From Propionivibrio soli (GTDB taxonomy: Bacteria; Pseudomonadota; Gammaproteobacteria; Burkholderiales; Rhodocyclaceae): DNA of 64,000 nt. The position numbers and the translations under genes are program-made. The stretch's first letter is position 1, and each line of letters starts with the position of its first letter. This document shows positions 16,925-25,212 of the stretch, in pieces. Under the pieces are notes generated by a model. It saw only the letters and a list, made by a program, of their open reading frames with translations, had not been told where the DNA came from and ran no database searches. The DNA lies in assembly GCF_025770765.1 (NCBI RefSeq), contig NZ_JANZKY010000010.1, forward strand, positions 124,001 through 188,000, in the 5' to 3' direction.

Positions 16925-17932
16925 ATGTCCGTCACCGTCCGCGATATCGCGAAGGCCGCCAAGGTTTCCGTCGGCACTGTCTCGCGCGCGCTCAAGAACC
17001 AGCCGGGAATGGCCGAGCGCACGCGGCGCCGCATCCGTGACATCGCCGTTTCGCTCGGCTACGACTTCGAGCGCCTGCAATCCGAGCCGATCCGCCGTAT
17101 CGCATTTCTGCTGCACCGGCAGCACAAGCTCTCGGCGACCGCTTTTTTTTCGGAAGTCCTGCACGGGGTCGAAGACGCCTGCAGCAGCCTCGGCGTATCG
17201 CTGAGTTTCCTTGCCGTCGGCCCGGCCGACCCGGTGATGGCCCAACTCTCGCGGCATGAAGCAGACGCATTGATCTGTGCTGGCTACTTCGAGCCCGAAT
17301 TGCTGCAACTGCTCAGGCAAAGCGGCAAGCCGATGGTCCTCGTCGATCAATGGTCGCTCGATTTCACCTCGGTCAATCCGGATAACGAAACCGGCGCCTA
17401 TCTGGTCACGCGCCATCTGCTCGACACGGGCCGTCAGCGCATCGCCTTTCTCGCCCATTCGCTCGCCCACTTCAGCATCCGTCAGCGCGAACGCGGTTTT
17501 CGCCGTGCGCTGTTCGAGGCCGGCATCCTCGCCGATCCGGGACTCGACGTCGTGGCGCCGCCGGGAGCCGACGTGGAAACCGGCGTCGCGTTTCTGACCC
17601 AACACCTGCTCGCGCTGCCGAAACCACCCGATGCGATATTCGCGTACAACGACGCCGCCGCGTTGCTTACCATGCGCCACTGTCAGGAGGCGGGCTTCTC
17701 GGTGCCCGACGACATCGCTATTGCCGGGTTCGACGACATCGCGATGGCTGCGCTCAGCAACCCGCCGCTGACTACCGTGCATGTCGACAAACCGCAGCTC
17801 GGACGGCGCGGTGTCGAGTTGCTGATGCAGGCGGCAGCGAGCCGTAGCGAAGAGACGCTCCCGGTCGAACTCGTCGTCCGCGATAGCACGCGGCCGACGT
17901 CGTCGCCTAGCCGACCAACGCCGCACGCTTAG
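16925..17932 (+). CDS. LacI-family transcriptional regulator
   Basis: A 335-residue repressor. The N-terminal helix-turn-helix (about 4-30) reads VTVRDIAKAAKVSVGTVSRAL, with the hinge PGMAERTRRRIRDIAVSLGYD. A periplasmic-binding-protein-like effector domain follows (about 60-325), including VDQWSLDFTSVNPDNETGAYLVTRHLL and AIAGFDDIAMAALSNPPLTTV. Start ATG 16925 has AACCGGAGAAC upstream. Divergent from the epimerase/kinase unit and convergent with the polyol operon 21 bases after its stop. The likely effector is a sugar or sugar phosphate of the adjacent pathway. Confidence 0.94.
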   Translation: MSVTVRDIAKAAKVSVGTVSRALKNQPGMAERTRRRIRDIAVSLGYDFERLQSEPIRRIAFLLHRQHKLSATAFFSEVLHGVEDACSSLGVSLSFLAVGPADPVMAQLSRHEADALICAGYFEPELLQLLRQSGKPMVLVDQWSLDFTSVNPDNETGAYLVTRHLLDTGRQRIAFLAHSLAHFSIRQRERGFRRALFEAGILADPGLDVVAPPGADVETGVAFLTQHLLALPKPPDAIFAYNDAAALLTMRHCQEAGFSVPDDIAIAGFDDIAMAALSNPPLTTVHVDKPQLGRRGVELLMQAAASRSEETLPVELVVRDSTRPTSSPSRPTPHA

Positions 17933-17953
17933 TCACCAGGCCTCATTAGGCGG

Positions 17954-18973
17954 CTAAAGGTCAACCATCACCTTCATGATCGACGGCCCGTTGGCGTCGA
18001 TGAAACGGTAGGCATCGGGCCACTCGTCGAATGGGAGATGCCGGGAAACGAGCGGGGCGATCGAGACGGACGAGGCGAGCAGTTGCACGGCAGCCTCCCA
18101 GTCCTCACGCCAATACATCATGCTGCCGGCGAGGACGATCTCGTGCTCGCCGACGATGCTCATGTCGACGACCGGCGGCTTTCCATAAACGCCGACGATG
18201 AGAACCAGACCTCCCTTCTCAATCGCTTTCACGACCGAGCGCAGCGACGCTTCGACGCCCGCCGCTTCGAAGGCGAGATCGAATCCTCCCGGCCCGAAGG
18301 CCGCCTCCGTTGCATCTTCGAGCGACTCGCGGCTTGTGTTGACCGCGTGGTCGACACCGCACCGGCGGGCTACGTCGAGTCGGTAATCGGCCACGTCGGT
18401 GATGAGCACCTTGGCCGCGCCCCGCGCCTTCGCGACCTGGGCGATGAGGTTGCCGATCGTTCCGGCGCCGAGTACGACCACGTTACGTCCGGCAAGGTCT
18501 CCCGCACGCTTACAGGCATGCACGGCGACCGACACCGGCTCCACGAAAGCGCCTTGGTCGGCGGTGAAGTCGTCGGGCAGGATAACCAGGCGTTCGGCCG
18601 GGATGTTGTACAACTCGCGGCCGCAGCCGTCGGCCTGGAAACCGCGCACGCGCAGGTTCTCGCAAATGTTGAACCTCCCTTTGCGGCACGGATTGCATTG
18701 CCCGCACACGATCTGCGGCAAGGCGGTGACCTTGGCGCCGAGCGGTGGCGGCGTATCGACGCCTGGGCCGATCGCCTCGACCGTTCCCATGAACTCGTGG
18801 CCCTGGATGACGGGGTACGGCGTGAAGGGGTGCGAACCGTGCCAGACGTGGATGTCCGAACCGCAGATGCCAATCTGGCGCACGCGGATCTGTACTTCGC
18901 CGGGACCCGGCGGCGTCTCGGCGACGGTTTCGAAGCGGATGCTGCCGGGTTTTTCCATGACGGCCTGTTTCAC
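17954..18973 (-). CDS. Zinc-dependent medium-chain polyol dehydrogenase
   Basis: A 339-residue MDR-family dehydrogenase. Catalytic zinc ligands C37 (GICGSD) and H59-E60 (GHEFMG) and structural zinc cysteines C90, C93, C96 and C104 are present. The nucleotide-binding loop VVLGAGTIGN (about 170-179) is followed by D in ITDVADYR, favouring NAD. Closest in style to sorbitol/L-idonate/threonine-type dehydrogenases that oxidise a polyol at C2. Start is GTG 18973 with GGAGACC six bases upstream; ATG six codons in is an alternative. Last gene of the polyol operon. Confidence 0.88.
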   Translation of the reverse strand: MKQAVMEKPGSIRFETVAETPPGPGEVQIRVRQIGICGSDIHVWHGSHPFTPYPVIQGHEFMGTVEAIGPGVDTPPPLGAKVTALPQIVCGQCNPCRKGRFNICENLRVRGFQADGCGRELYNIPAERLVILPDDFTADQGAFVEPVSVAVHACKRAGDLAGRNVVVLGAGTIGNLIAQVAKARGAAKVLITDVADYRLDVARRCGVDHAVNTSRESLEDATEAAFGPGGFDLAFEAAGVEASLRSVVKAIEKGGLVLIVGVYGKPPVVDMSIVGEHEIVLAGSMMYWREDWEAAVQLLASSVSIAPLVSRHLPFDEWPDAYRFIDANGPSIMKVMVDL

Positions 18974-19022
18974 TTGGGTCTCCGTATTCTCAGAATGTCG
19001 AGGTCTTTGCCGATCGTCGTGG

Positions 19023-19964
19023 TCAGGACGACGAACCGCCGAACCGGCTTTCGGACTGCTTGCGGAACTCGGTCGGCGTCACGCCTTTGAGCTCGCGGAA
19101 GCGACGGTTGAAGTTGGCCACGTTGTTGAAGCCACATTCGTAGCAGATGTCGGTCACGTAGCGGTCGGTGCTCATGAGGAGCTGGCAGGCGCGGTTGATG
19201 CGCACCTGATTGACGAAGTCGGTGTACGTGTTCCCCGTGGCGCGGCGGAAGAAACGCGAGAAGCGGCTCTCGCTCATCCCAAGTTCAGCGGCAACGTCGG
19301 CGGCGGTAATCGACTGCGCGACGTTTTCGGTAATCCGGTTGACGATGTCGTTGATCTGATCGAACTCCGCATCGCTCTCTGCCCCCTTCATCTGCACGCT
19401 CGACAGCAGCCGATAATCGGTCCAGCGCGCGAGGTCAGTCATGAAGTCAAGGAAGGCGGCCAGGCGCCGCATGCCCTTCGCCGCCTTGACCTTGTGCCAA
19501 TGGTCCTGTCCACCGTTGGGGAACCCAAAGAACTCGACACCGTGGCGCGAGCGTTCGAGCAACGGCACAATCTCGGCAAGCTCCGGCATCTGGTGGCACG
19601 CGTTCTCGATCGGCGCGTGCTGGAACTGGATGACGAGGTCACGTTTCTGGACGCCCTCCTCCGGCAAATCGAGCGAAATCCAGTTGTGCGGGAGATTGGG
19701 GCCGCACAACACCATGTGGCCTGGTTCGAACGGGCCGATCCAGTCGCCGACGAAGGCTTTTCCCGACGTGGCGATGATCATGTGCAACTCGTATTCGTCG
19801 TGGCAGTGCCAGCGCGCCAGCGGGGTCGGAAAGCCGTGATCGAGGCAGCGGATGAAGCCGACTTCTGCTGTCGGCTCGTAGCCCAACTCAGGGTTGCGGT
19901 TGAAATCGCCTTCGAGCTCCGGCTGGCGTTTCCGCTGTGCGGCAGGCTTGGCAGGGGTCGCCAT
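19023..19964 (-). CDS. AraC-family regulator of the polyol operon (MtlR-like)
   Basis: A 313-residue protein. An N-terminal cupin (about 40-120) contains ARWHCHDEYELHMIIATSG, typical of sugar-binding AraC members, and the C-terminal DNA-binding pair of HTH motifs is clear (SITAADVAAELGMSESRFSRFF; ICYECGFNNVANFNRRFRELKG). In Pseudomonas fluorescens an AraC activator, MtlR, controls a mannitol/arabitol operon of the same composition; by length and setting this is its likely equivalent. It follows the short-chain dehydrogenase stop by 46 bases and would be autoregulated as part of the operon. Confidence 0.88.
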   Translation of the reverse strand: MATPAKPAAQRKRQPELEGDFNRNPELGYEPTAEVGFIRCLDHGFPTPLARWHCHDEYELHMIIATSGKAFVGDWIGPFEPGHMVLCGPNLPHNWISLDLPEEGVQKRDLVIQFQHAPIENACHQMPELAEIVPLLERSRHGVEFFGFPNGGQDHWHKVKAAKGMRRLAAFLDFMTDLARWTDYRLLSSVQMKGAESDAEFDQINDIVNRITENVAQSITAADVAAELGMSESRFSRFFRRATGNTYTDFVNQVRINRACQLLMSTDRYVTDICYECGFNNVANFNRRFRELKGVTPTEFRKQSESRFGGSSS

Positions 19965-20010
19965 GGCTAGGTTCCGTCCATCAGGTTCAGATCATTACTC
20001 AACTCATTAT

Positions 20011-20808
20011 TCAACTCATTACGTTCCCACCGTCCACGTTCAGGACTTGCGCGGTGATGTACGACGCCTCGTCGCTCGCGAGGAATACGGCCGCGCCAGC
20101 GATATCGGACGGCGCGCCCATGTACCCGAGCGGCACGGCTTCGCCGACCTGGCGCTTTTTTTCCCCGAGCGAAAGGTTCTCGTACTTCGCGAACAGCGCG
20201 TCGACATGCTTCCACATCGGCGTGTCGATGACGCCCGGCGCAATCGCATTGACGCGGATGCCGTGCGGCGCCATTGCCAGCGCGGCGCTCTGCGTATAAC
20301 TGATCATCGCCGCTTTCGTCGCACAATAGTGCGCCACCAGCGCCTCGCCGCGCCGGCCCGCCTGCGAACTCAAGTTGATCACGGCGCCGCGCGTGCGATT
20401 CTCCACCATGTGCGCCAAGACCTTCTGCATCACGAAGAAGGCGCCCTTGACGTTAACGGCGAACAGCTTGTCGAACATCGCCTCATCGCTCTCGAGCAAC
20501 GGCGCCAAGTCGAACAGGCCGGCATTGTTGAACAGGATGTCGATCGGGCCGAAACGCTCTTCGGCCTGCGTGATAAAGCGATCGATATCCCCCATGCGGC
20601 GCACGTCACCGGCAACGTACTGCGCCCGCCCGGGGAAAGCGGCGAGTAGCTCCGCCGCCTGAGGAGACGGATCGGCTGCCAGGTCGACGAGCGTGCAGAA
20701 CGCGCCCTGATCCAGATAAGCCTTGGCGACTGCCGCGCCGATGCCGCTCGCGGCACCGGTCAGCAAGGCACGGCGGTTCTGCAATCGCGACCCGCCGCCC
20801 GCGCTCAT
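20011..20808 (-). CDS. Short-chain polyol dehydrogenase (sorbitol/galactitol-type SDR)
   Basis: A 265-residue classical SDR. Cofactor motif TGAASGIG (17-24), NNAG (94-97), catalytic S148, Y161 and K165 (YCATK) are all present. Asp at the end of strand 2 (LVDLA) indicates NAD(H). The operon context and the VINLSSQAGRRGE segment point to a polyol dehydrogenase such as SmoS-type sorbitol dehydrogenase, which converts a hexitol to fructose or tagatose. ATG 20808 overlaps the dalD stop (ATGA). Confidence 0.88.
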   Translation of the reverse strand: MSAGGGSRLQNRRALLTGAASGIGAAVAKAYLDQGAFCTLVDLAADPSPQAAELLAAFPGRAQYVAGDVRRMGDIDRFITQAEERFGPIDILFNNAGLFDLAPLLESDEAMFDKLFAVNVKGAFFVMQKVLAHMVENRTRGAVINLSSQAGRRGEALVAHYCATKAAMISYTQSAALAMAPHGIRVNAIAPGVIDTPMWKHVDALFAKYENLSLGEKKRQVGEAVPLGYMGAPSDIAGAAVFLASDEASYITAQVLNVDGGNVMS

Positions 20809-22208
20809 GGTTGGCGCCCCCGCACGAAACCGGCGACACGCTCATAGGCCGCGCCCACCGCAGCAACCACGGTCGGATTGTTCGCCAGATCGCCCCATAG
20901 CACCGGATCGGCGCAGAAGGCGGCCACCGGATCGGGTGCGGCGCACACGGCATGCGCCGCTTCCGGGTTCATCGCCTGGTCCTGGTAGGTATAGGCGATC
21001 TGCCCGCGATGCCAGCGTTCGAGATAGGCGAGGAAGAGCGCCGGCAACATGGCGACGCTAGCGATGCCCTGGCCGCGCCCCAGACGGTCACGGAATGTCG
21101 GCACGATGAAGCCGGGGATCTTCGAATAGCCGTCCATCGCTACGCGCTGATTCGTGTCGCGGATCGCCGGGTTGCCGAAGCGGTCGAGCACGACATCGCG
21201 ATACTTCGCGAGATCGATCGGGCTCGGCGTCAACACCGGAATCACGTCGTCCGTGACATAGTCATACGCGAACTTGCGGATCTCGGCGTCGTGCGTTCCT
21301 TCGTGAATGTACTGGTAGCCGATCAGCGTTCCCGCCCACGCGATGCAGCTGTGCGTAGCATTGAGCAAGCGGATCTTCGCTTCCTCGTACGGCGCCACCG
21401 ATTCGACCATCTCGACGCCGACCTTCTCCCACTCGGGGCGCCCGGCGCAGAACTTGTCCTCGATCACCCACTGGATGAAGCTTTCGCCCATTACCGGCAC
21501 GGCGTCGGCCCAACCCGTCGCCGCGAGTACCCGCTGAGCGACATCCGGCGAAGGCCGCGGGGTGATGCGGTCGACCATCGCGTTCGGACACGTCGCATTG
21601 GCCTGTACCCAGTTGAGCAGAACCGTATCTCCGAGCCGCTCGATGAACTGCAGGAGGCCGCCGCGGAAGCGTTCGCCGTTATGCCGCAGGTTGTCGCAAT
21701 TGAGCAGCGTCACCGGCCCGCCACCGTCCTGCATGCGCCGACGCAGCATGGCCACGATAGCGCCATAGATCGTCGTTCCCGGCTTGCCGGCATGCAGCGC
21801 GGCAAGATCGGCGACGATGTCGGGCAGCCCGGCGTCAAGCCGGTTCTGCGTATCAAGGTAGTAGCCAGCTTCGGTGACGGTGAAGGAAATGATGCGGGTC
21901 GCCGGGTCAGCGGCACGGGCGATCAGCGCGCCGAGTGTGGGCTCGTACGGAATCACCTCGCGGATCGACGTCACCTTGGTGTAGGTGTGTTCACTCTGCG
22001 GCGAAATCGTTTCCAGCGTGTACGCCCCGCCTTGCTTGGCCAGCGCCGCGATCATCTCCATGTTGTCCGGGCGGACGTTGCCTCCGGCAAGGCTCCAGCG
22101 GGCATCGCCCGATTCGATCAGCTGGTGGATGTAGAGCGCCTGGTGCGCACGGTGAAACGAACCCAACCCCAAATGGAGCATCACCAGGGTTGCGGGGACG
22201 GAACTCAT
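20805..22208 (-). CDS. dalD: D-arabinitol 4-dehydrogenase (mannitol dehydrogenase family)
   Basis: A 467-residue long-chain polyol dehydrogenase. It begins with the nucleotide-binding LHLGLGSFHRAHQA motif and carries K278, N283 and H286 in YEEAKIRLLNATHS, the catalytic set of the mannitol dehydrogenase family. Segments TLLNCDNLRHNGERF, CPNAMVDRITPRP and DTNQRVAMDGYSKIP closely resemble remembered DalD sequences from enteric bacteria rather than MtlD or fructuronate reductases. It would oxidise D-arabinitol to D-xylulose with NAD; many relatives also accept D-mannitol, giving fructose. Start at 22208 has GGGAGACC upstream; the longer frame to 22325 is transporter shadow. Confidence 0.85.
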   Translation of the reverse strand: MSSVPATLVMLHLGLGSFHRAHQALYIHQLIESGDARWSLAGGNVRPDNMEMIAALAKQGGAYTLETISPQSEHTYTKVTSIREVIPYEPTLGALIARAADPATRIISFTVTEAGYYLDTQNRLDAGLPDIVADLAALHAGKPGTTIYGAIVAMLRRRMQDGGGPVTLLNCDNLRHNGERFRGGLLQFIERLGDTVLLNWVQANATCPNAMVDRITPRPSPDVAQRVLAATGWADAVPVMGESFIQWVIEDKFCAGRPEWEKVGVEMVESVAPYEEAKIRLLNATHSCIAWAGTLIGYQYIHEGTHDAEIRKFAYDYVTDDVIPVLTPSPIDLAKYRDVVLDRFGNPAIRDTNQRVAMDGYSKIPGFIVPTFRDRLGRGQGIASVAMLPALFLAYLERWHRGQIAYTYQDQAMNPEAAHAVCAAPDPVAAFCADPVLWGDLANNPTVVAAVGAAYERVAGFVRGRQP

Positions 22209-22242
22209 TTTGGTCTCCCTATCACATGATTTACGAAATTCA

Positions 22243-23289
22243 TTACGCGGCCTGCGAGGCGGAAACGACACGCCCCTGCGCGTCGAATACGTGGGCCACC
22301 TCGGCATCGACGTCGATGCCGACACCTGCGCCGACGTCGAGGTGGCAGCGTTCAGTCTGCCGTGCGACGAGCGGGACGCCCTGCTCAGTCGTGACGTAGA
22401 TCAGCGTCTCTGCGCCGAGCGCTTCGACGAGATCGACCTTGGCGCGAATCTGCCCGTCACCCTCGTGTACCAGCTTCACGCTTTCAGGGCGCAAACCCAC
22501 ATAGCCGCCAGCCGGTGCCTTGAGCGCGGCGATTGTTTCCAACGCCGGAAGTTTGGCCACGCTCACCACGTTCATCTGCGGCGTGCCGATGAACTGCGCG
22601 ACGAACTGATTGGCGGGCCGATCATAGAGCTCGAGCGGCGTGCCAACCTGTTCGATGACCCCCTCGCGAAGCACCACCACGCGGTCGGCCAGCGTCATCG
22701 CTTCGACCTGATCGTGCGTGACGTAGATCGTCGTCGCATCAAGATCGCGATGTAGTTTGGCGATCTCGATCCGTGTCTGCCCACGCAAGGCGGCGTCGAG
22801 ATTGGAGAGCGGCTCATCGAAGAGGAAGACCTTGGGTGCCCGCACGATGGCGCGGCCGATGGCGACACGCTGCCGCTGCCCGCCCGACAGCTCTTTCGGC
22901 GTGCGCTGCAGATACTGCGTCAGGTTGAGGATCTGCGCCGCGCGCTCGACCTTCTCCTTGATCACCGCCGGGTCAGCCTTGGCGAGCTTGAGCGCGAAAC
23001 TCATGTTTTCGTACACGCTCATGTGCGGATACAGCGCATAGCTCTGGAACACCATGGCCAGATCGCGTTTGCTCGAAGGCAGATCGGTGATCTCGCGTCC
23101 GTCGAGATGAATCGATCCGGTATCGACATTCTCAAGCCCAGCGATCAAGCGCAGCAAGGTCGATTTGCCGCAGCCCGATGGGCCGACGAAGACGACGAAC
23201 TCGCCCTTGTTGATCGAGAGGTCGACACCCTTGATGACACGCTGGGCGCCGAACGATTTTTCGATGCGGTTTAATTGCAGGTAACTCAT
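22243..23289 (-). CDS. Polyol ABC transporter ATPase (MalK/SmoK type)
   Basis: A 348-residue ATPase of the MalK/UgpC group: Walker A GPSGCGKST, signature LSGGQRQRVAIGRA, Walker B VFLFDEPLSNLDA, H-loop YVTHDQVEAM, and a C-terminal regulatory/TOBE region (about 240-345). It serves the two permeases at 23413 and 24252. Start ATG 23289 has GAGGGAC upstream. It precedes dalD by 34 bases, so transport and oxidation are co-expressed. Confidence 0.93.
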   Translation of the reverse strand: MSYLQLNRIEKSFGAQRVIKGVDLSINKGEFVVFVGPSGCGKSTLLRLIAGLENVDTGSIHLDGREITDLPSSKRDLAMVFQSYALYPHMSVYENMSFALKLAKADPAVIKEKVERAAQILNLTQYLQRTPKELSGGQRQRVAIGRAIVRAPKVFLFDEPLSNLDAALRGQTRIEIAKLHRDLDATTIYVTHDQVEAMTLADRVVVLREGVIEQVGTPLELYDRPANQFVAQFIGTPQMNVVSVAKLPALETIAALKAPAGGYVGLRPESVKLVHEGDGQIRAKVDLVEALGAETLIYVTTEQGVPLVARQTERCHLDVGAGVGIDVDAEVAHVFDAQGRVVSASQAA

Positions 23290-23412
23290 CACAGTCCCTC
23301 GCTGAATTGTGTTTGTTCCATGCCATCTGCCAACCATTCGTGACACGAAGACGAGCCGCAGACAGCACGGCAAGACGAAGTCGACACAGTCACGGATGGC
23401 TTGCACATGGAA

Positions 23413-24243
23413 TTACTTGACGGCACCAAAGGTCAGGCCTTGCACCAGCTGTTTCTGGCTGAACCAGCCGAACACCACGATCGGTGCGACGGCCATAAAG
23501 GAAGCGGCAGAGAGCTTGGCCCAGAAGAGCCCTTCCGGACTGGAATACGAGGCGATCAACGCGGCCAGCGTACCGGCCTTGGCGGCGCTGAGATTGAGCG
23601 ACCAGAACGCTTCGTTCCAACTCAGCACGAGGCAAAGCAGCCCCGTCGATGCCAGGCCGCCCATCGTCAGCGGTAACAGAACGAGCCGGAATTCCTGCCA
23701 TAGCGAGGCGCCGTCCATGCGCGAAGCTTCAAGAATCTCTCCTGGAATCTCCTTGAAGTTCGAGTAGAGCATCCAAACCATGATCGGCAGGTTGGAAAGC
23801 GTGAAGACGATGATCAACCCCGTCGTCGTGTCAAGCAGGCCGGAGGTCTGCGCCATCACATACACGGGAACCAGCGCACCGACGGCGGGCATCATCTTGG
23901 TCGAGAGCATCCACATCAGGATGTCCTTGGTCCGCTTGGTGCGGAAGAAGGCCATCGAGTACGCGGCCGGAAAGGCGAGCGCGAGGCCAAGCACGGTCGA
24001 TGCGACGCTGGTGACCAGCGAGTTCTGTGCGTACAACAGATAGTCGCTGCGCGCCTCGACGATGATGAAGTTCTCCATCGTCGGTTTGAAGAACAGCAGC
24101 GGCGGCACCGAGATCGCCTGCAGCTCGGTCTTGAATGCCGTCAAGACCAGCCAGCCGAGCGGGAAAAAGAGGAACAGCGCCACGGCCCACGAAAGGACCG
24201 CACGCACGACGTAGATGAGCTTGTTGATCTGGGTCTGAGTCAT
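23413..24243 (-). CDS. Polyol ABC transporter permease, MalG/SmoG type
   Basis: A 276-residue permease with six predicted membrane spans. The ATPase-contact EAA loop is EILEASRMDGASLWQEFRLVLLPLTMGG, and the family end VQGLTFGAVK is typical of sorbitol/mannitol MalG-type subunits. Starts at ATG 24243, 8 bases after the partner permease stop. It pairs with the MalF-type permease at 24252. A 123-base gap separates it from the ATPase gene. Confidence 0.92.
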   Translation of the reverse strand: MTQTQINKLIYVVRAVLSWAVALFLFFPLGWLVLTAFKTELQAISVPPLLFFKPTMENFIIVEARSDYLLYAQNSLVTSVASTVLGLALAFPAAYSMAFFRTKRTKDILMWMLSTKMMPAVGALVPVYVMAQTSGLLDTTTGLIIVFTLSNLPIMVWMLYSNFKEIPGEILEASRMDGASLWQEFRLVLLPLTMGGLASTGLLCLVLSWNEAFWSLNLSAAKAGTLAALIASYSSPEGLFWAKLSAASFMAVAPIVVFGWFSQKQLVQGLTFGAVK

Positions 24244-24251
24244 GGTGTGCC

Positions 24252-25112
24252 TCACTTGTCCAGGTTCTTGCCGACCATGCGGATCAGGAACACCGCGGCG
24301 ACGTTGGCAAGCACAACGGCGAACAACGCTCCGGCGGAAGCCACCCCGGCATCGAACCCGAGCAGTGCCTGCTTGAAGATCAGGAACGCGACGTTGGTGC
24401 TGGCATCGCCCGGACCGCCGCCGGTGGTCGTATAGATTTCGGCGAAGACGCTGAGCAGGAAGATCATCTCGATCATCACCACGACGGCGACCGAACGGCC
24501 GAGGTGCGGGATGTACAGGTAGCGCAGCTGCTGCAGGTAGTTGGCGCCGTCCATTCGTGAGGCTTCCAGCTGCTCGCGGTTCATCGACTGCAGCGCCGTC
24601 ACGAAGATCAGCGTCGCGAACGGCAGCCATTGCCACGAGACGATGACGATGATGCTGAAGAGCGGAAAGTCGGTCAGCCAGTCGACCGGCGCGGCGCCGA
24701 AGAACGCCCAAACCTGCGCCAGCACGCCGTAGATCGGGTTCATCATCATGTGCTTCCACAGCAAGGCGTTCACCGTGGGCATGATGAAGAACGGAGAAAT
24801 CAGGAGGATGCGGACGATATTGCGTCCGGGAAACGGCTCGTCGGTCAAGAGCGCGATGGCAATGCCGACGACAACGGTGATAACGATCACCCAGCCGAGC
24901 AACAGCAAGGTGTTGATGACCGCCGTGCTGAACGACGGATCGGTAACGAAATACTCGAAATTCTCCAGACCGACGAAACCGCTTTGATCGGGCTGCATCA
25001 GGTTGTAGCGGATGACGGAGAAATAGATCGTCATCAGCAACGGCACGATCATCCAGAGAAACAGCGTAAGTACGGCAGGCGCCATCAGGACGCGCGGGAG
25101 CAGACGTTTCAT
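24252..25112 (-). CDS. Polyol ABC transporter permease, MalF/SmoF type
   Basis: A 286-residue permease with six spans. The N-terminal VLTLFLWMIVPLLMTIYFS and the EAA loop EQLEASRMDGANYLQQLRYLYIPHLGR identify it as the MalF-like partner. It ends VRMVGKNLDK-like (FLIRMVGKNLDK). Located 100 bases after the binding-protein gene; a small hairpin (25152-25168) occupies that gap. The longer open frame to 25149 seen in another register is spurious. Confidence 0.92.
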   Translation of the reverse strand: MKRLLPRVLMAPAVLTLFLWMIVPLLMTIYFSVIRYNLMQPDQSGFVGLENFEYFVTDPSFSTAVINTLLLLGWVIVITVVVGIAIALLTDEPFPGRNIVRILLISPFFIMPTVNALLWKHMMMNPIYGVLAQVWAFFGAAPVDWLTDFPLFSIIVIVSWQWLPFATLIFVTALQSMNREQLEASRMDGANYLQQLRYLYIPHLGRSVAVVVMIEMIFLLSVFAEIYTTTGGGPGDASTNVAFLIFKQALLGFDAGVASAGALFAVVLANVAAVFLIRMVGKNLDK

Positions 25113-25151
25113 TGGCGTGGACCCTCGATGCTGGGAAGGATCCGGGCAAGA

Positions 25152-25168
25152 GCGGTCACGACGACCGC
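25152..25168 (-). promoter_or_regulatory. Small intercistronic hairpin after the polyol binding-protein gene
   Basis: Perfect inverted repeat GCGGTC-ACGAC-GACCGC in the 100-base gap between binding protein and first permease. There is no U-tract. As with livK, rbsB and xylF, it sits directly downstream of a binding-protein gene that heads its operon. Confidence 0.35.
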
Positions 25169-25212
25169 CCCCGCCACGGATAAACTCTTTGCGTCGCGTT
25201 CTACGCGTCGTC